From Areca catechu (taxonomy: Eukaryota; Streptophyta; Magnoliopsida; Arecales; Arecaceae), in the NCBI GenBank assembly GCA_021397845.1, contig CM038040.1:23162315-23226314 (forward strand): a stretch of DNA of 64,000 nucleotides, in the 5' to 3' direction. Made by a program: the position numbers and the translations under genes. Below the pieces are notes generated by a model that saw only the letters and a program-made list of their open reading frames with translations, was not told the DNA's origin and did no database searches. Numbering within the stretch: the first letter of the stretch is position 1; every line of letters begins with the position of its first letter. Positions 37,501 to 49,500 of this stretch are shown in pieces.

Positions 37501-40500
37501 GCTTGATTATGGCATCGACGTCTTGCTCATTGTGGGAATCACTTTTTGGAGTCCATGTTCAAAAAGGGGTCTTTTATCTCCTGTCCCGTGTAATAAAGAT
37601 TCACTTAATGGATCGTTATATCCCGAGTGTCAAATTTTTACGAGTCATTCTCTCCCTTTTCAAATAATAAATAAACAAGCTTCTTTTCCTTTTGAGACTG
37701 TCTACTTAGATGTGTGGGGACGTGCCCTAGTTCAAGCATATTCAAGAAATCATTTTTATGTTACCTTTATTGATTGCTACAGTCGTTACCTGGATATTTT
37801 TCATTAAACAAAAATCTGATATGTTCTCCACATTTCAACGCTTCCATTTCTTTATCCAAAACAAGTATGGCATGCCTATTATTAATTTCCATAGTGATGG
37901 GGGTGGGGAATACATCTCAAATCAATTTAAGAATTATCTGCATAGCCATGACATACACCATTAGAAGTCTTACCCCCATACACTAGAATAAAATGGTATA
38001 GTGGAGCAAAAGCATCAGCATATAATTGAGAGTGGTATGAGCATGATGCGTGGGAGTTCTATCCATTCTAGATTATGGACCAAAGCTTTTCACACCGCAG
38101 TCCACATCATTAATAGGTTACCTAAGAAATTCTTGGGACATAAGTCACCATTTGAGATTCTTTACGGTATGGTTCCTATGTATGACTACATAAAAGTATG
38201 GGGGTGTAGGTGTTATGTTTATATCCTATACTCAAAAGATACAAGTTTGCTCCTAAGATTGATGTTTGCAAGTTTGTTGGATATGCTAATGACTTCAAGG
38301 GATATCATTGTTGGAATCCCTGAAAATGGAGTATAGTCGTATCAAGGAATGTTATATTTGATGAAAGTAACTTCTATTTAGATGATAAGCGGTCTCCTGC
38401 TGCACTTGTGAAAGAAACAATTATCTCTAGCATAAATATGGTAGTGTCAGCTTTTAGCTGTGGTTCGATGATGCATCCAGACAAATACAAGTTAGAGAAG
38501 TTGATTGTGATCACCGTGACAGATAAGAAGTCGCTATAAGGACAGATTTTCTACCAATTAATGTGTTAATGCAAGTAAAAACAGCATAAAGAAAAAAAAA
38601 TGTATGGACAGATTTATCATAGGCATATTTTAATGAGTATTGTTGAAGGGGATCATGCCAGACTTTGTAAATGCAGGTGAAATATAACATGGAGAAGATA
38701 AAATATATGGACATTTTTATCACATGTATATTTCGATGAGTATTGCTAAAGAGACCATGTCAGACTTGCAAATGAGATAGGTGAGCAGCAAAGGCAGCAA
38801 CTTCACAGTCCACTTGAGGTTTAATAAGAGCTTGTTATAGAGAGTTTTGCGGCTTTCTAGTAGAGAGAGGCATCCAATTGATAGATGGATCTCATATGGA
38901 ACATTCAATGTTGAATATTGTGCATACCTTTTTGCACTCCAGCATGAGTGCAAACTGGTTTCCTACAAGCAAGCTTCCAAGGACCACTGATGGATAGAGG
39001 CAATGAATGAAAAGATGGTTGCCCTAAATGAAAATTATACATGGGAGATTGTGGATAGACCTACTGGAAAGAAAGTTGTTGGTTGCAAATGGGTCTATAA
39101 AATTAAAAGGTGAGCCAATGGGAGTGTTGAGAGATATAAGGCTTTGTTGGCAGCAAATGGGTACACCCAAGAGTATGGGTTGGATTATGATGAAACCTTC
39201 AACCCTATCATTAAGATGGGAACTATCAGACTTATTTTTGCTCTTGCTGTTACTCATGGTTGACATTTGTATCAAATTGTTGTAAAGAATGCATTTCTCC
39301 ATGGCAATTTAAAGAAAGAAGCATATATGGAGCAACCACCAGGATATGCTTTGGATGATCTTGGTATGAATGTGTGTAGGCTCTTGAAATCCTTGTATGG
39401 GTTGAAGTAAGCCTCCAGGGCTTGGTTCCAAAGGTTTTCTGATGAGATTTGTAGCTTTGGATTTTAGCGTAGTCCGGTAGATTATTCCCTGTTTATCCAT
39501 ATAGGCATCCATTGTATCATTAAGTTGCTTATATACATTGATGGCATTGTTATCACCGGATCATCCTAGGAACATATCAACATCGTGAAGGATCATTTAT
39601 TGCAAATGTTCCAGTTGAAGGATCTTGGAGAGCTAAAATATTTTTTTGGTATGGAGGTAGACAGAGTAAGAGACACTATGTTTTTATCATAACAAATATA
39701 TGCTTCAGATCTACTTAGCAGGAGTGGAATGAGAGACTGTAAGACTGAGGCTACCCTAACTGTTATTGGTAAAAAGCTTAAACTAGATGAGGGAGCAGCA
39801 TATAAAAACTCACATGAATATCATAGCATTTTGGGAGCCTTACAATATTTAACATTTATTATGCCTGACATAGTGTATGCTGGAAACCATGTATTACAAT
39901 TTATGCATGATCCTCGAGATGGACATATGGAGGTAGTAAAAAGAATCCTCAAATACGTTAAAGGTACTTAAGAGATGGGTTGAAGTATACATGATCTATA
40001 GATAATCCCTTTATTATTTGTGGCTTTACAGATGCCAATTGGACTGGAGACCGAGATACACAAATATCAGTTTCTAGATTTTATATCTTCATTGAAAAAA
40101 ATCTCATAGCATGGAGCAGTAGGAAATAACGAACAGTTGCAAGATCTAGTGCAGAGGCAGAATATTGATCTATGGCATTCCTTACAGCAGAAACAACCTG
40201 GTTAAGGCAAATTCTTCATGTTTTGAGCAGAGTATTGGACAGTCAGTCATCTACTATGATAACCAGAGTGCCATCAAAATTTTCTTTAATTTGGGTCATC
40301 ATGGGAAAACTAAACACATCCAAATTGATCAGCACATCGTCAGAGCAAAGATAGAGGATGGGAAGATAGGCATGCTTTGTTGGATCAGATAATTAAGTTG
40401 CAAATATGTTCACCAAAAGACTATCAAAGGCGAGGTTTTGGTTCCTAAAAAGCAAGCAATCCATGTCTTAGACTCATGCATAGCTTGAGGGGGGCTGTTA

Positions 40501-43500
40501 GTTAGTATATGCCTCAGATAGTGCATATTATTGCTGTCCTATTAGCAGTCATATATTACTGTATATAATGACCCTACCATGTATATTATTGGTGTCCTGT
40601 TGGGAGTATTACTACTATCCAATTATGAGTCATATATTATCATTTATGACGATCCTGTCGTGTATATAGTTGGTGTCCTATTGGGCAGCCTATCAGGAGT
40701 CATACATTATCATATATGACTCTATATATGTACATTACCTATGTAGATAACCCTGTACTCTATATATAATTTTCAATAAAACCCTAGATAGAGAGTCATG
40801 TTCTCCTTGCCATCTGAACCTTTTTCGTCCCTTTCTCACATTTTGAACTTTAAAAAGGGTTCTGGTGAAGCAAACATGGAATTGGGCATGTTGACATAGC
40901 ATGATAATAAGATGTTTGACAATTATTTATATTATGCCTCAGTGAAGCATGCAGATGCTGCTTGGGTTTGAAGATATGCAGCCTTAGGTCACACTATGTA
41001 GTTTGGTTAAAAACCTGATTCCCAAATTGAAACTTACAAGAAATCAAATATAACTGATCATTATTATCAAAATAAAATTAATGCATATGTCTTCGCAAAT
41101 CAAATTGAAATTTATGTATTGAAATTCACATAAACTACATTAGAACATTGATGGACTTTGGAACCTTTACATTTGAAAACTTGTTGTTCAAAATAAATAT
41201 CAAGGTCTTAACAATGTTATCAAGAATGGACCATATGTGGTCCCAATGGATCCTTCAAGTTTAGCTTCAAGCTACATCACCAAAATGGGTATTTCAATGA
41301 AGTTCCCTATCTCATAAGCTTGCTTCTTTGATTTCTTAAAGATAGAATTAAAACAGCAATTTATAGAAATGGTGGGAAAGCTGATCCATAAAATTGTGTA
41401 TGCCCATGCATGTTATCATGTACTTGTACAATATAATGCCATCTGAAAGACATTTTCCAATCTTTGAGAAATCTTGCACTGTTTAAATTTATATATCTTT
41501 GTTTAGTCATGGAAAGAACATTAGAATTAGCAAAAGATTAATTTACGGTCCCTTGTGCATATACAAGTTGTATTTTGATCTGTGATCTTAAACATATTGT
41601 GTTTGGTTGACTTATAATTAACATCTATATCAATGACAAATATGGCCTATCACATTAAGGGAATTAATAAGGTTCTCGGTACTGGTATCGAGAGCCGTAC
41701 CGGTGGCCGGTCGGTACCGGTACCATACCATACCGTACGGTGCTGACACACGGTACGGCGGGGCAACCGGTACGCCCATTTTTTTTGCTGAATTTTGGGG
41801 TTTTAAGGTTTTTATTTTATTTTTTAAGGTTTTAGGGTTTAGAATTTAGTATTTAAGAGTCCTAAATATTTGAAATTTAGAAATTAAGATATGTACTTTG
41901 ACTAGTTCCAATTGAAATAAGATATAAAATAATAATTAAACTAAAATTATCAGCAATTAATGAAAGTGAAATATAGCATAAACATATAATTACATACCAA
42001 TTTCTAGAATCGGGTAGAGTATCGATGTCCATAAATATAAGGATCATTTATGTATGCCGTAGGCAGATCGATATATCCCTCCAGCTAGGCAGCATGATAA
42101 TCCTCTAAGATATGGCAATGCATCGCATATCCCTCTCTGATGTCCCGACTCTGAGAGCTATCCAGAGACTGATGATATGGCAATGCAGGAGCCCATTCAA
42201 ATATACCAGTAGCAAAATCAAAACCATAAGATGCTCCGGCTGCATGAGATAATAACCACTGGAAGATGACGTCTCAGATGCACCATATGGATCATATGAA
42301 CCAAAAGCTGCCGGTAGCTGCGGATAAGAGGATCTTGAATATGAGGATGATCCAGATACATCCATGGATCCTGCTCCACGTGCAAGAGCTGTAGCTGCAT
42401 CGTGTCCCAAACGACCACACGGAGCCCGTCGTTTATATGGAATCGTATCACCACGGGGTCTATCATATGATAATCCATTATCTGTATCATGCGTGGCATG
42501 GCTAAACTGCGACTCCCCAGTGAATCGAATATGAATAGGTGGCTGCGACTCCTGTTCTCCGACTCCTCCCTGATCATTAGATCCTCTACTATCTAAAGCA
42601 CTATCATCACTCTCTCTAGTATCTGAATCTGAGTGGACTGAGTGCTCTGATGGAGGTGCAACTGCCTTTTCTTTTCCTGTCTCCGAGTCTATCGGATGGT
42701 GGGGAGGGATGATGTGCTGTATCTGCTGGAGCTCTGTGAGGAATATGACTTGTTGCCCATTGTCCAGCATCCACCATACCTCACTAGCTACAAAATTGGT
42801 TGGTCGAGGAAGCGATCCTGGCTCATCAACCTCTGGCTGTTGCTGACTCATGACCCATCCAATCATTGGATCTTCATCCTCATCAACATATGAACTTGCA
42901 GTGGGATCGTGATATTTCAATTCTACTTCTTCTTGAATACACTTTAGCCTCAACCTTAAATTATAATGTACATATACAAGATCGTTGAGGCGTTTCTGTT
43001 TCAGACAATTCCTCTGCTTGGAGTGGATAAGGCCAAATGTAGACCAATTGCGTTCATATCCACTAGATGACACCATCTGAGAGAGGATCTTAACTGCAAG
43101 AACCTTCAGATTTTTAGTAGATCCACCAAAATGCACCCATTATTCAGCTGAAAAAGACATTACATCATTTAGAATTTTAGATTTGGCAAAATAAAAAATT
43201 TAATCCTGATATAATATTATACTTACTCCTTAGTAGTACCTACCAGGATTCATCTTTGATTTACTTCTGATTGCTACAGTGGATTCAAATGAATCTGTGC
43301 CCTCCCTAAAAAATTTCGTCTGCCAGAAAAAAGTTTTATTAGCATGTGCTACTTGTTGAAATTAATGCTTTTAAAAATCATTCAATAATTTTAACCTAAC
43401 TTCTTCAAGGCACATAGCAGCGATATCTGGATCGGGCTCCATCTTATATATAATGTTGCATAGGGCAGACATAAGATATTCATCCATGGCAATGTCCGGT

Positions 43501-46500
43501 ATGGAGTACTGAAATCTCGGATTCATATAGTAAGCTGCACATATATTTTCAGAATTAGTCAAACATATTTGTATAAATCTAATTGAATTTAATTTTTAGG
43601 GATTTCATAAATTACTACGTACCTGCTAGATGCAAATCCGAACTCATTTGATAACTCCACCGTCCATCAATGATCCGGATATACTCAGATGCATGTGATG
43701 GATCTGCCTCCTGGATCTTTTTCTTTGCCCTTAGCATCATGAAATGAAAGAAGCCCATCTGAACATATCTCTCGGAGTCCACGGCGCGAAATATCTCATA
43801 TAGAGGCTTGATAGCCTCCACCATCCTCTCAGCCCGCTGCCAGAATGTTTGTCTCATCACTAAATTTTTCACATTGCTTCCCTCAGTATTTGTCCTGGTA
43901 TATCTGCTCTGCTGCCACTCCTGACTGACAAACATCTAATGTAGCTCTGCTTTATTGCCAAGAAGACTATCAAGTACAATGTAATTAGTAGCAAACCGTG
44001 TGACTCCCGGTCTCAATATTTTCTTTCTGTAAAGCTCCTCATCAATAATAAGATCAATGTATGGTTATATATAAATCTGGTGATAGATTGTCCTAGCTCA
44101 ACAATCTTCTGCACCCTGCGGATTTTTTCAATATCCATCAATATGAGGTCTATACAATGTGCAGCACAAGGGATCCAGAAAATATGCGGCCGCCGCTCCA
44201 TCAAGATCTGCCCTGCGGCCCTGTACTGTGGTCCATTATCAGTGATGACCTGCACGACATTATGCTCTCCCACCTGATCAATCACTTCCTCCATAAATCT
44301 GAGGATATAACTGGCATCGTGCATCTGATCTAAAGCATCAATAGACTTTTGAAAAAAGTCTTTCCATCACAATAAGTCAAGAAATTGATGATACTCCGTC
44401 TAGTAGGACCAGTCCAACTATCATACATCACTATCAACCTATACACGGACCACTTGCTCTAGTATGAGGATATCCATCCTTTTAGCTCCTTATTGCTGTT
44501 CAGAAGCTGACCATAGATATCCCTCGATGCTGGAGGATCTACACTTGCACCAGCAGCCTGTATAGATGAAATAGCAGAGCGATAATATGGATTTTCTGCT
44601 GCATGGGCTGGGATATGACTGAAATGAAACCAGGAGATGGCCCGCTACATATCCTTCTTGTCCTTTTTTAGCATTATGTCAATTCTCTGTTGCTTGGAAT
44701 ATTTACTGGAAAATGCATGTGGATCGACATCATGGATAGTGGCACCCTCTGGAATGTCCCTGGAAGACTTCCTTCTACTGCCAAATGCTTTCAGCATCGA
44801 TGCAATACGGCTGGTGCCTCTTCTGATGGGCTCTCTGACTGAGGAGGTCCTCCTAAACTTGTCTTAGACTCTCCTGCAGTACTAGCAGAAGCGGATCCCG
44901 ATCCTGACTCAAAAGTTGATGGCCCAAATTGCTGTTTATGCCTGGCTACCTCCTCCTGCTGCCTCTGTTCATACAAGCTCGCCTGAATAGTAGCCTCCAT
45001 CTGTGCCTCCTTATCAGAAGGAATAGATGCTCCCTTTGACTCCCTGGAGTGATAAGAAGGTTCTGTGGCTCTGCGCTCCACCTCTGCCTTTTTCTTTGCT
45101 GTTTTTTCCTTCCCAGCTTTAAAATCAGCAAAGTATTTCTTCGTCAACTGACGGACTTCATGTGGATACTGTCGGTATGCAGATACATCAGGATAGCCAC
45201 CAGCCTAGTGATGCTTCAATCTTGTTATCCCTCATCTTTGAATTCAGTATTACACCATTTACACTACTAGGGATACCGACCCGAGAGCATCTCTCCATGC
45301 AACCAGCCAATATCCCGTTCCGGATCCTTCTTCCTCCTTGATAGATCCATACCTGAATATTTAAATTACATATAAGGTCAATAATAATATTATTAATTAA
45401 TACTTTATCAACCTAATTTTTAAAATTTAATTTATTTTTTAAATCTTTTTATTTAAAAAATTCAAAAAATAAAGAAAAATAAAAAAAATTAAATTTTAGA
45501 TTCATGTTGGATTATATCATAAATGCTACATATATTTTTTTAAAATCCTAGAAATGCATTAAAAGCCAATTTTTTTTTCAATTTAAGATCTAGAGCACTA
45601 TTCACGAGACGTATCAAAACTTGAGTAAATTGACATGAAATTTATAGTGAGAGTAGCTTATGAGCCATAGATTAATAATTTATAATTACATTTTTTTTCT
45701 AATTATTTTTTAAATTAATTTATTAATCCAAAATAAATTTTAAATTTAAAAATTATATACTTAACAAAAAATCAAGATCTTAGTATCATTGTGTAGATAT
45801 ATCCTACATCTACTACATATTCTAAAATCATAGTCAACAAATAAATTTTGACAGCATGTCTTCTTAATTTTCTATTTTGCACGGATTTTAACAAAAAAAT
45901 ACGAGATGAAAGAGAGAAATACGGAAAAGGAAAGGTGTACGTACCTTGATTTTATCTTCCTCTTCGACTTCTAGATATTTGATTTGGTTGAAATTGATTG
46001 CATTTTTTTTTTAAAAGGTTCGTCGCAAAATAAACAACGAACAACAGCGAGCTCTACGAGCTCTCTGTTGTTAAACCGAAAGCTCTTAAGAGCTTTCTCA
46101 GAGACAGCCCCCCCCCCCCCCCCCCACCACCACATGTCACATGGCTACAGTAGCCATGTGACAAAAAACAAAAAAAAAAACCCCACCCAACCAAACCGAC
46201 CCGAACCGAGCGGTTCAGCCTCATTTTGACCGGTTCGAGCCCGGTTCGGTATGGTATAACATTTTTTTTTAATTTCTTGGGGGTGGGAACCGATTTATGG
46301 GGCCGAACCGTGCTGGCTGGCCACCGATCCGGTTCGGTACGCATCGAACTGGCCGGTTCGGTACGCACCGAACTGGCCGGTTCGGCACGGTTCGGAGAAC
46401 CCTGGGAATTAACTTATAATTCATGCACACATGTTTAAATGAACTCATTGTGTTTGGTTCTATGATCTTAAACTTTTGAATATGGTGTGACAAACCTCTT

Positions 46501-49500
46501 TTTCTTTTAGGAAAATGATAAACCGGGGTTTTCCTCAAAATAGATGCTATTATAATCAGGGGAAGAACTATAAATGGGGATGTCAATGGCAGCATGTGTC
46601 AGAAATTGTAGGCTTAAGCTCTGTAAAGTGTAAACCCTTAGATTCTCAGTGTCTTCCAATTCTATGCAACACCACTTCCTTTCTTTCTCATTATCTCTAT
46701 TTATTATGAATATAATGGGCAGTGGTAAGAGGAGTGTGAAGGAGTAAGAGCTGAGCCATGTGAAGATGTTGTGGGGTTAGTGTTGGGTCATGGGACGAAG
46801 GATGATGTTGTGGGGCGTGGAGAAGGAAGGAAGAGCAATGTTTGGTAGAGAGGAAGGAGTAATGGGCAATGGAGAAATGTAGGGATTAGTGAGATGGCCT
46901 TTAGATAAGGAAAGGAGAAAGCAATTTGTAGGGTGATAAAAGATGAAGGAGAGTACCTGGAGAAAAGAAAGAAGATGAGGAGGCTTGTGGGAGATTTTAA
47001 AAGAGAAGTAGCTCTCTCGAGATTTTAGAAGGCATGCTCCAAATATAATGTGATTTTAAAATAGCTCATGAGTGCTCTCTTCTTGTTTTAACTACCAAAA
47101 CAACCCATTAACTTTTTTATTTTTAGTAGGGGCAAAACCTGTTATTGTTCATGGGGACAACTAAGCCAGTTGTTCCCAAGAGCTAAAAAGCTTTCCCCAT
47201 ATTTTTGTACTTACGTATTATGTATGCATGCATATGTGTATGATATCATCTTCGTTACTGTATTTCTTTAACTTCTTCTAGCTTCAGTCAGAACAATATC
47301 TGAATTTTCCTAGCATTTCATGTGAACTTTGTCAGTTTGTGGTGATTGGATTAAGCATATTTTTTTGATCACAGCCATCATATAGAACATCTATGACCAT
47401 GAGCATGGAATATTTTTTAAATGTTTTTTTTCTACATTATGTTGTTGAAACATCTGTATACACACCCATCTGCCTATGCATAATCACCTATAACTTATGC
47501 CAAAGCCATGCCAACATGCATATCAACCCACACCCGTTGACACACATGCATGTTTATTAATGTATATGGCAAAGTGCATGGTGGGACATGCGTATCAATG
47601 ACACAAATTGCTTCATGGTGTAAATTGGCTAAAATTCAAATAGTTTGATGCTTTCCAGCCATAGATCAGAATGAACCATTTGCATAGTTATTAACAAAAA
47701 CTCACGTTTTAACTACTTCACGTATATGTAAGAAGTTCTCAACCATTCTATTTTTTGGTTTTCTGGCACTTAGAACAATGTAGACAGTGAAGAATGCCAT
47801 TATAGTTAGCGAACCTTTAAATTTGTCTCTGAGGTGCCAAAGAGTATATGCATAAAGTTGTTCTGTACAATGTGACTGTATGCATGTGCTTTTTCACCAT
47901 AATATCAAAAATTAAGTGGAGTTGTATTTGCATTGTCCTTATGTTTTTTATTTTCATCTTAATATGGAGAAATTTTGCTGGAGCACTTTTGGAGAAACAA
48001 ATTGTTATTATTTGCTCTAATTTGGTACGAAGTTTTCCTTGATTACTTTCCCCTCCCCCCAACACTTGTGTGTGCACAAAAAAGAAAAAGAAAAAGAAAA
48101 ATACACACACACCAAAAAAAAAAAGTTGACACATGCTCCAGTCAGAATCTATTGTACATTCCATTATATTCATGACAACTAAATAGATCTAATAACTGAA
48201 GTTTTCAACTCATTAAAAAGATATAAGCTCAAAAGTTAGTTTGTACTTTGTTGCTTTAGTGATTACATCTGTTAGCTTTTAGAACTTCTTTATCCTTTTG
48301 GTCTATTCAACATGTCCATGAGGAATGTACCTGCTCCAGTTGTTTTTCTTGTGGTTGAGTCTCATATCAATGAGTGAGGTTTTGGATGCTTCTTTTTTCC
48401 AGGACTTGTCATAGCGACGATGATGGGCTTCAATAAATCAGATGTACTGGCCTATCTCAAATAAGGAAAAGAGCTTTTGTTATTTTGCTAGTTATATGCA
48501 TAGGGATGCATAATAGCTGGTGCTAAACTGTGGTTACTTTCTGAACTCAGTTTTCATAGTGGTGAGCTTGCATTTGGCAGCAGCAATGTTTGTGAGCTCC
48601 TTTTGAGTATAAGTGATCAGGCGAACTGTTTCTTGTATTATACACTCTTCTCCTGCTGCAGGGGATACTTTCCATGGTTGATAGAATTTTTTATTCCTAA
48701 AAGGAATTTATAGTGGAGGTAGCTAAAGAATGACCTGGTTTATCTGTTAAGAGCAGTGGGACCATGTGTTATCATACATTTTCTCTTTGTACTTAAGCAT
48801 CAAAGCTATTTTATAGATAGACTAGCAAATGGGTGATAAGGGACATGCCAAACATGATTTAGAATCAGGAGCAGATTTTATTATTGTCATGCCTCAAACC
48901 TGCTACCTGGGTTGGCACGTGACATAGCTGCACATTTCATAGGGCATAACCCTATGAAATATGCAAGACCTACTGAACAATCAAAACATCAAGTCAACCA
49001 TATTATTCACCATTTTCAGGAATAAAGTAAAACAATCCTTTTTTCTGAAAATAGAAATGGTATGATTACAAAAAACAACATCCAAGGTATTATAAATGTT
49101 CTGAATCTTCTCCATCTCAAACTAGCAAACCCGAACCTTAGTGCTAAGCACCTTGTGGCTCTGGGAAGAAAGAGAAAAAAAAACATGAGCTAATGGCTCA
49201 GTAAGAATTCCCAAACACAAACACACCAACATAAATAATTTGAAGATAGAAAATAGCAAATGATCAATACTGAAATATATGCAATTACTATGAAATCACA
49301 TATCAACTATCCAGCATAACTCAATTAAACCGGAAAACATATATATGTACATCATATATCAAAATAACCGTTCCATTCAGAAATGATATTTCATGTAACA
49401 TCAAATTAACCATTATGTTCAACAGTGATTTCAAATAACTTATTTATCATAGATTTGTTGGAGAAATCATGGTATACTTCTCTGCAAATGACACATTTTG

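Larger units (their letters stand above)
35061..40840 (+). mobile_element. Complete but decayed Ty1/copia retrotransposon (copia-2)
   Basis: The parts in order are a 5' LTR, a primer-binding site, gag, protease, integrase, reverse transcriptase, RNase H, a polypurine tract and a 3' LTR. The flanks are TTTTT on the left and TTTTG on the right, a 4 of 5 match. The LTRs differ in length (325 and 345 bp) and at many positions, so the insertion is old. It lies inside the second long-TIR element. Confidence 0.9.
41668..46404 (-). mobile_element. hAT transposon copy C, full length, 4.7 kb, minus strand
   Basis: On the - strand it starts CAGGGTTCTCCGAACCG and ends CCGAGAACCTTA. The perfect 8-bp duplication GGAATTAA lies at 41660-41667 and 46405-46412. 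It has the same subterminal arrays as copies A and B, with GAACCGG-type motifs near the 5' end and CCGGTACCGG plus CCTAAA-type repeats near the 3' end. Confidence 0.93.
34377..47198. mobile_element. Second long-TIR element, hosting copia-2 and hAT-C
   Basis: The left arm (34377 to about 34640) starts GCGGAAGACCTTTTAG and carries AACTGGCTTAG, TATGAACAATGACA, GGTTTTGC and TTTTGGTAGTTTTAA. The right arm (about 46930-47198) holds the same blocks in the same order on the opposite strand. The arms span about 260 bp with a purine/pyrimidine-rich inner part. After subtracting copia-2 and hAT-C, about 2.3 kb remains and no transposase gene is recognised. The superfamily is probably Mutator-like; no target-site duplication was found. 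Confidence 0.6.
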
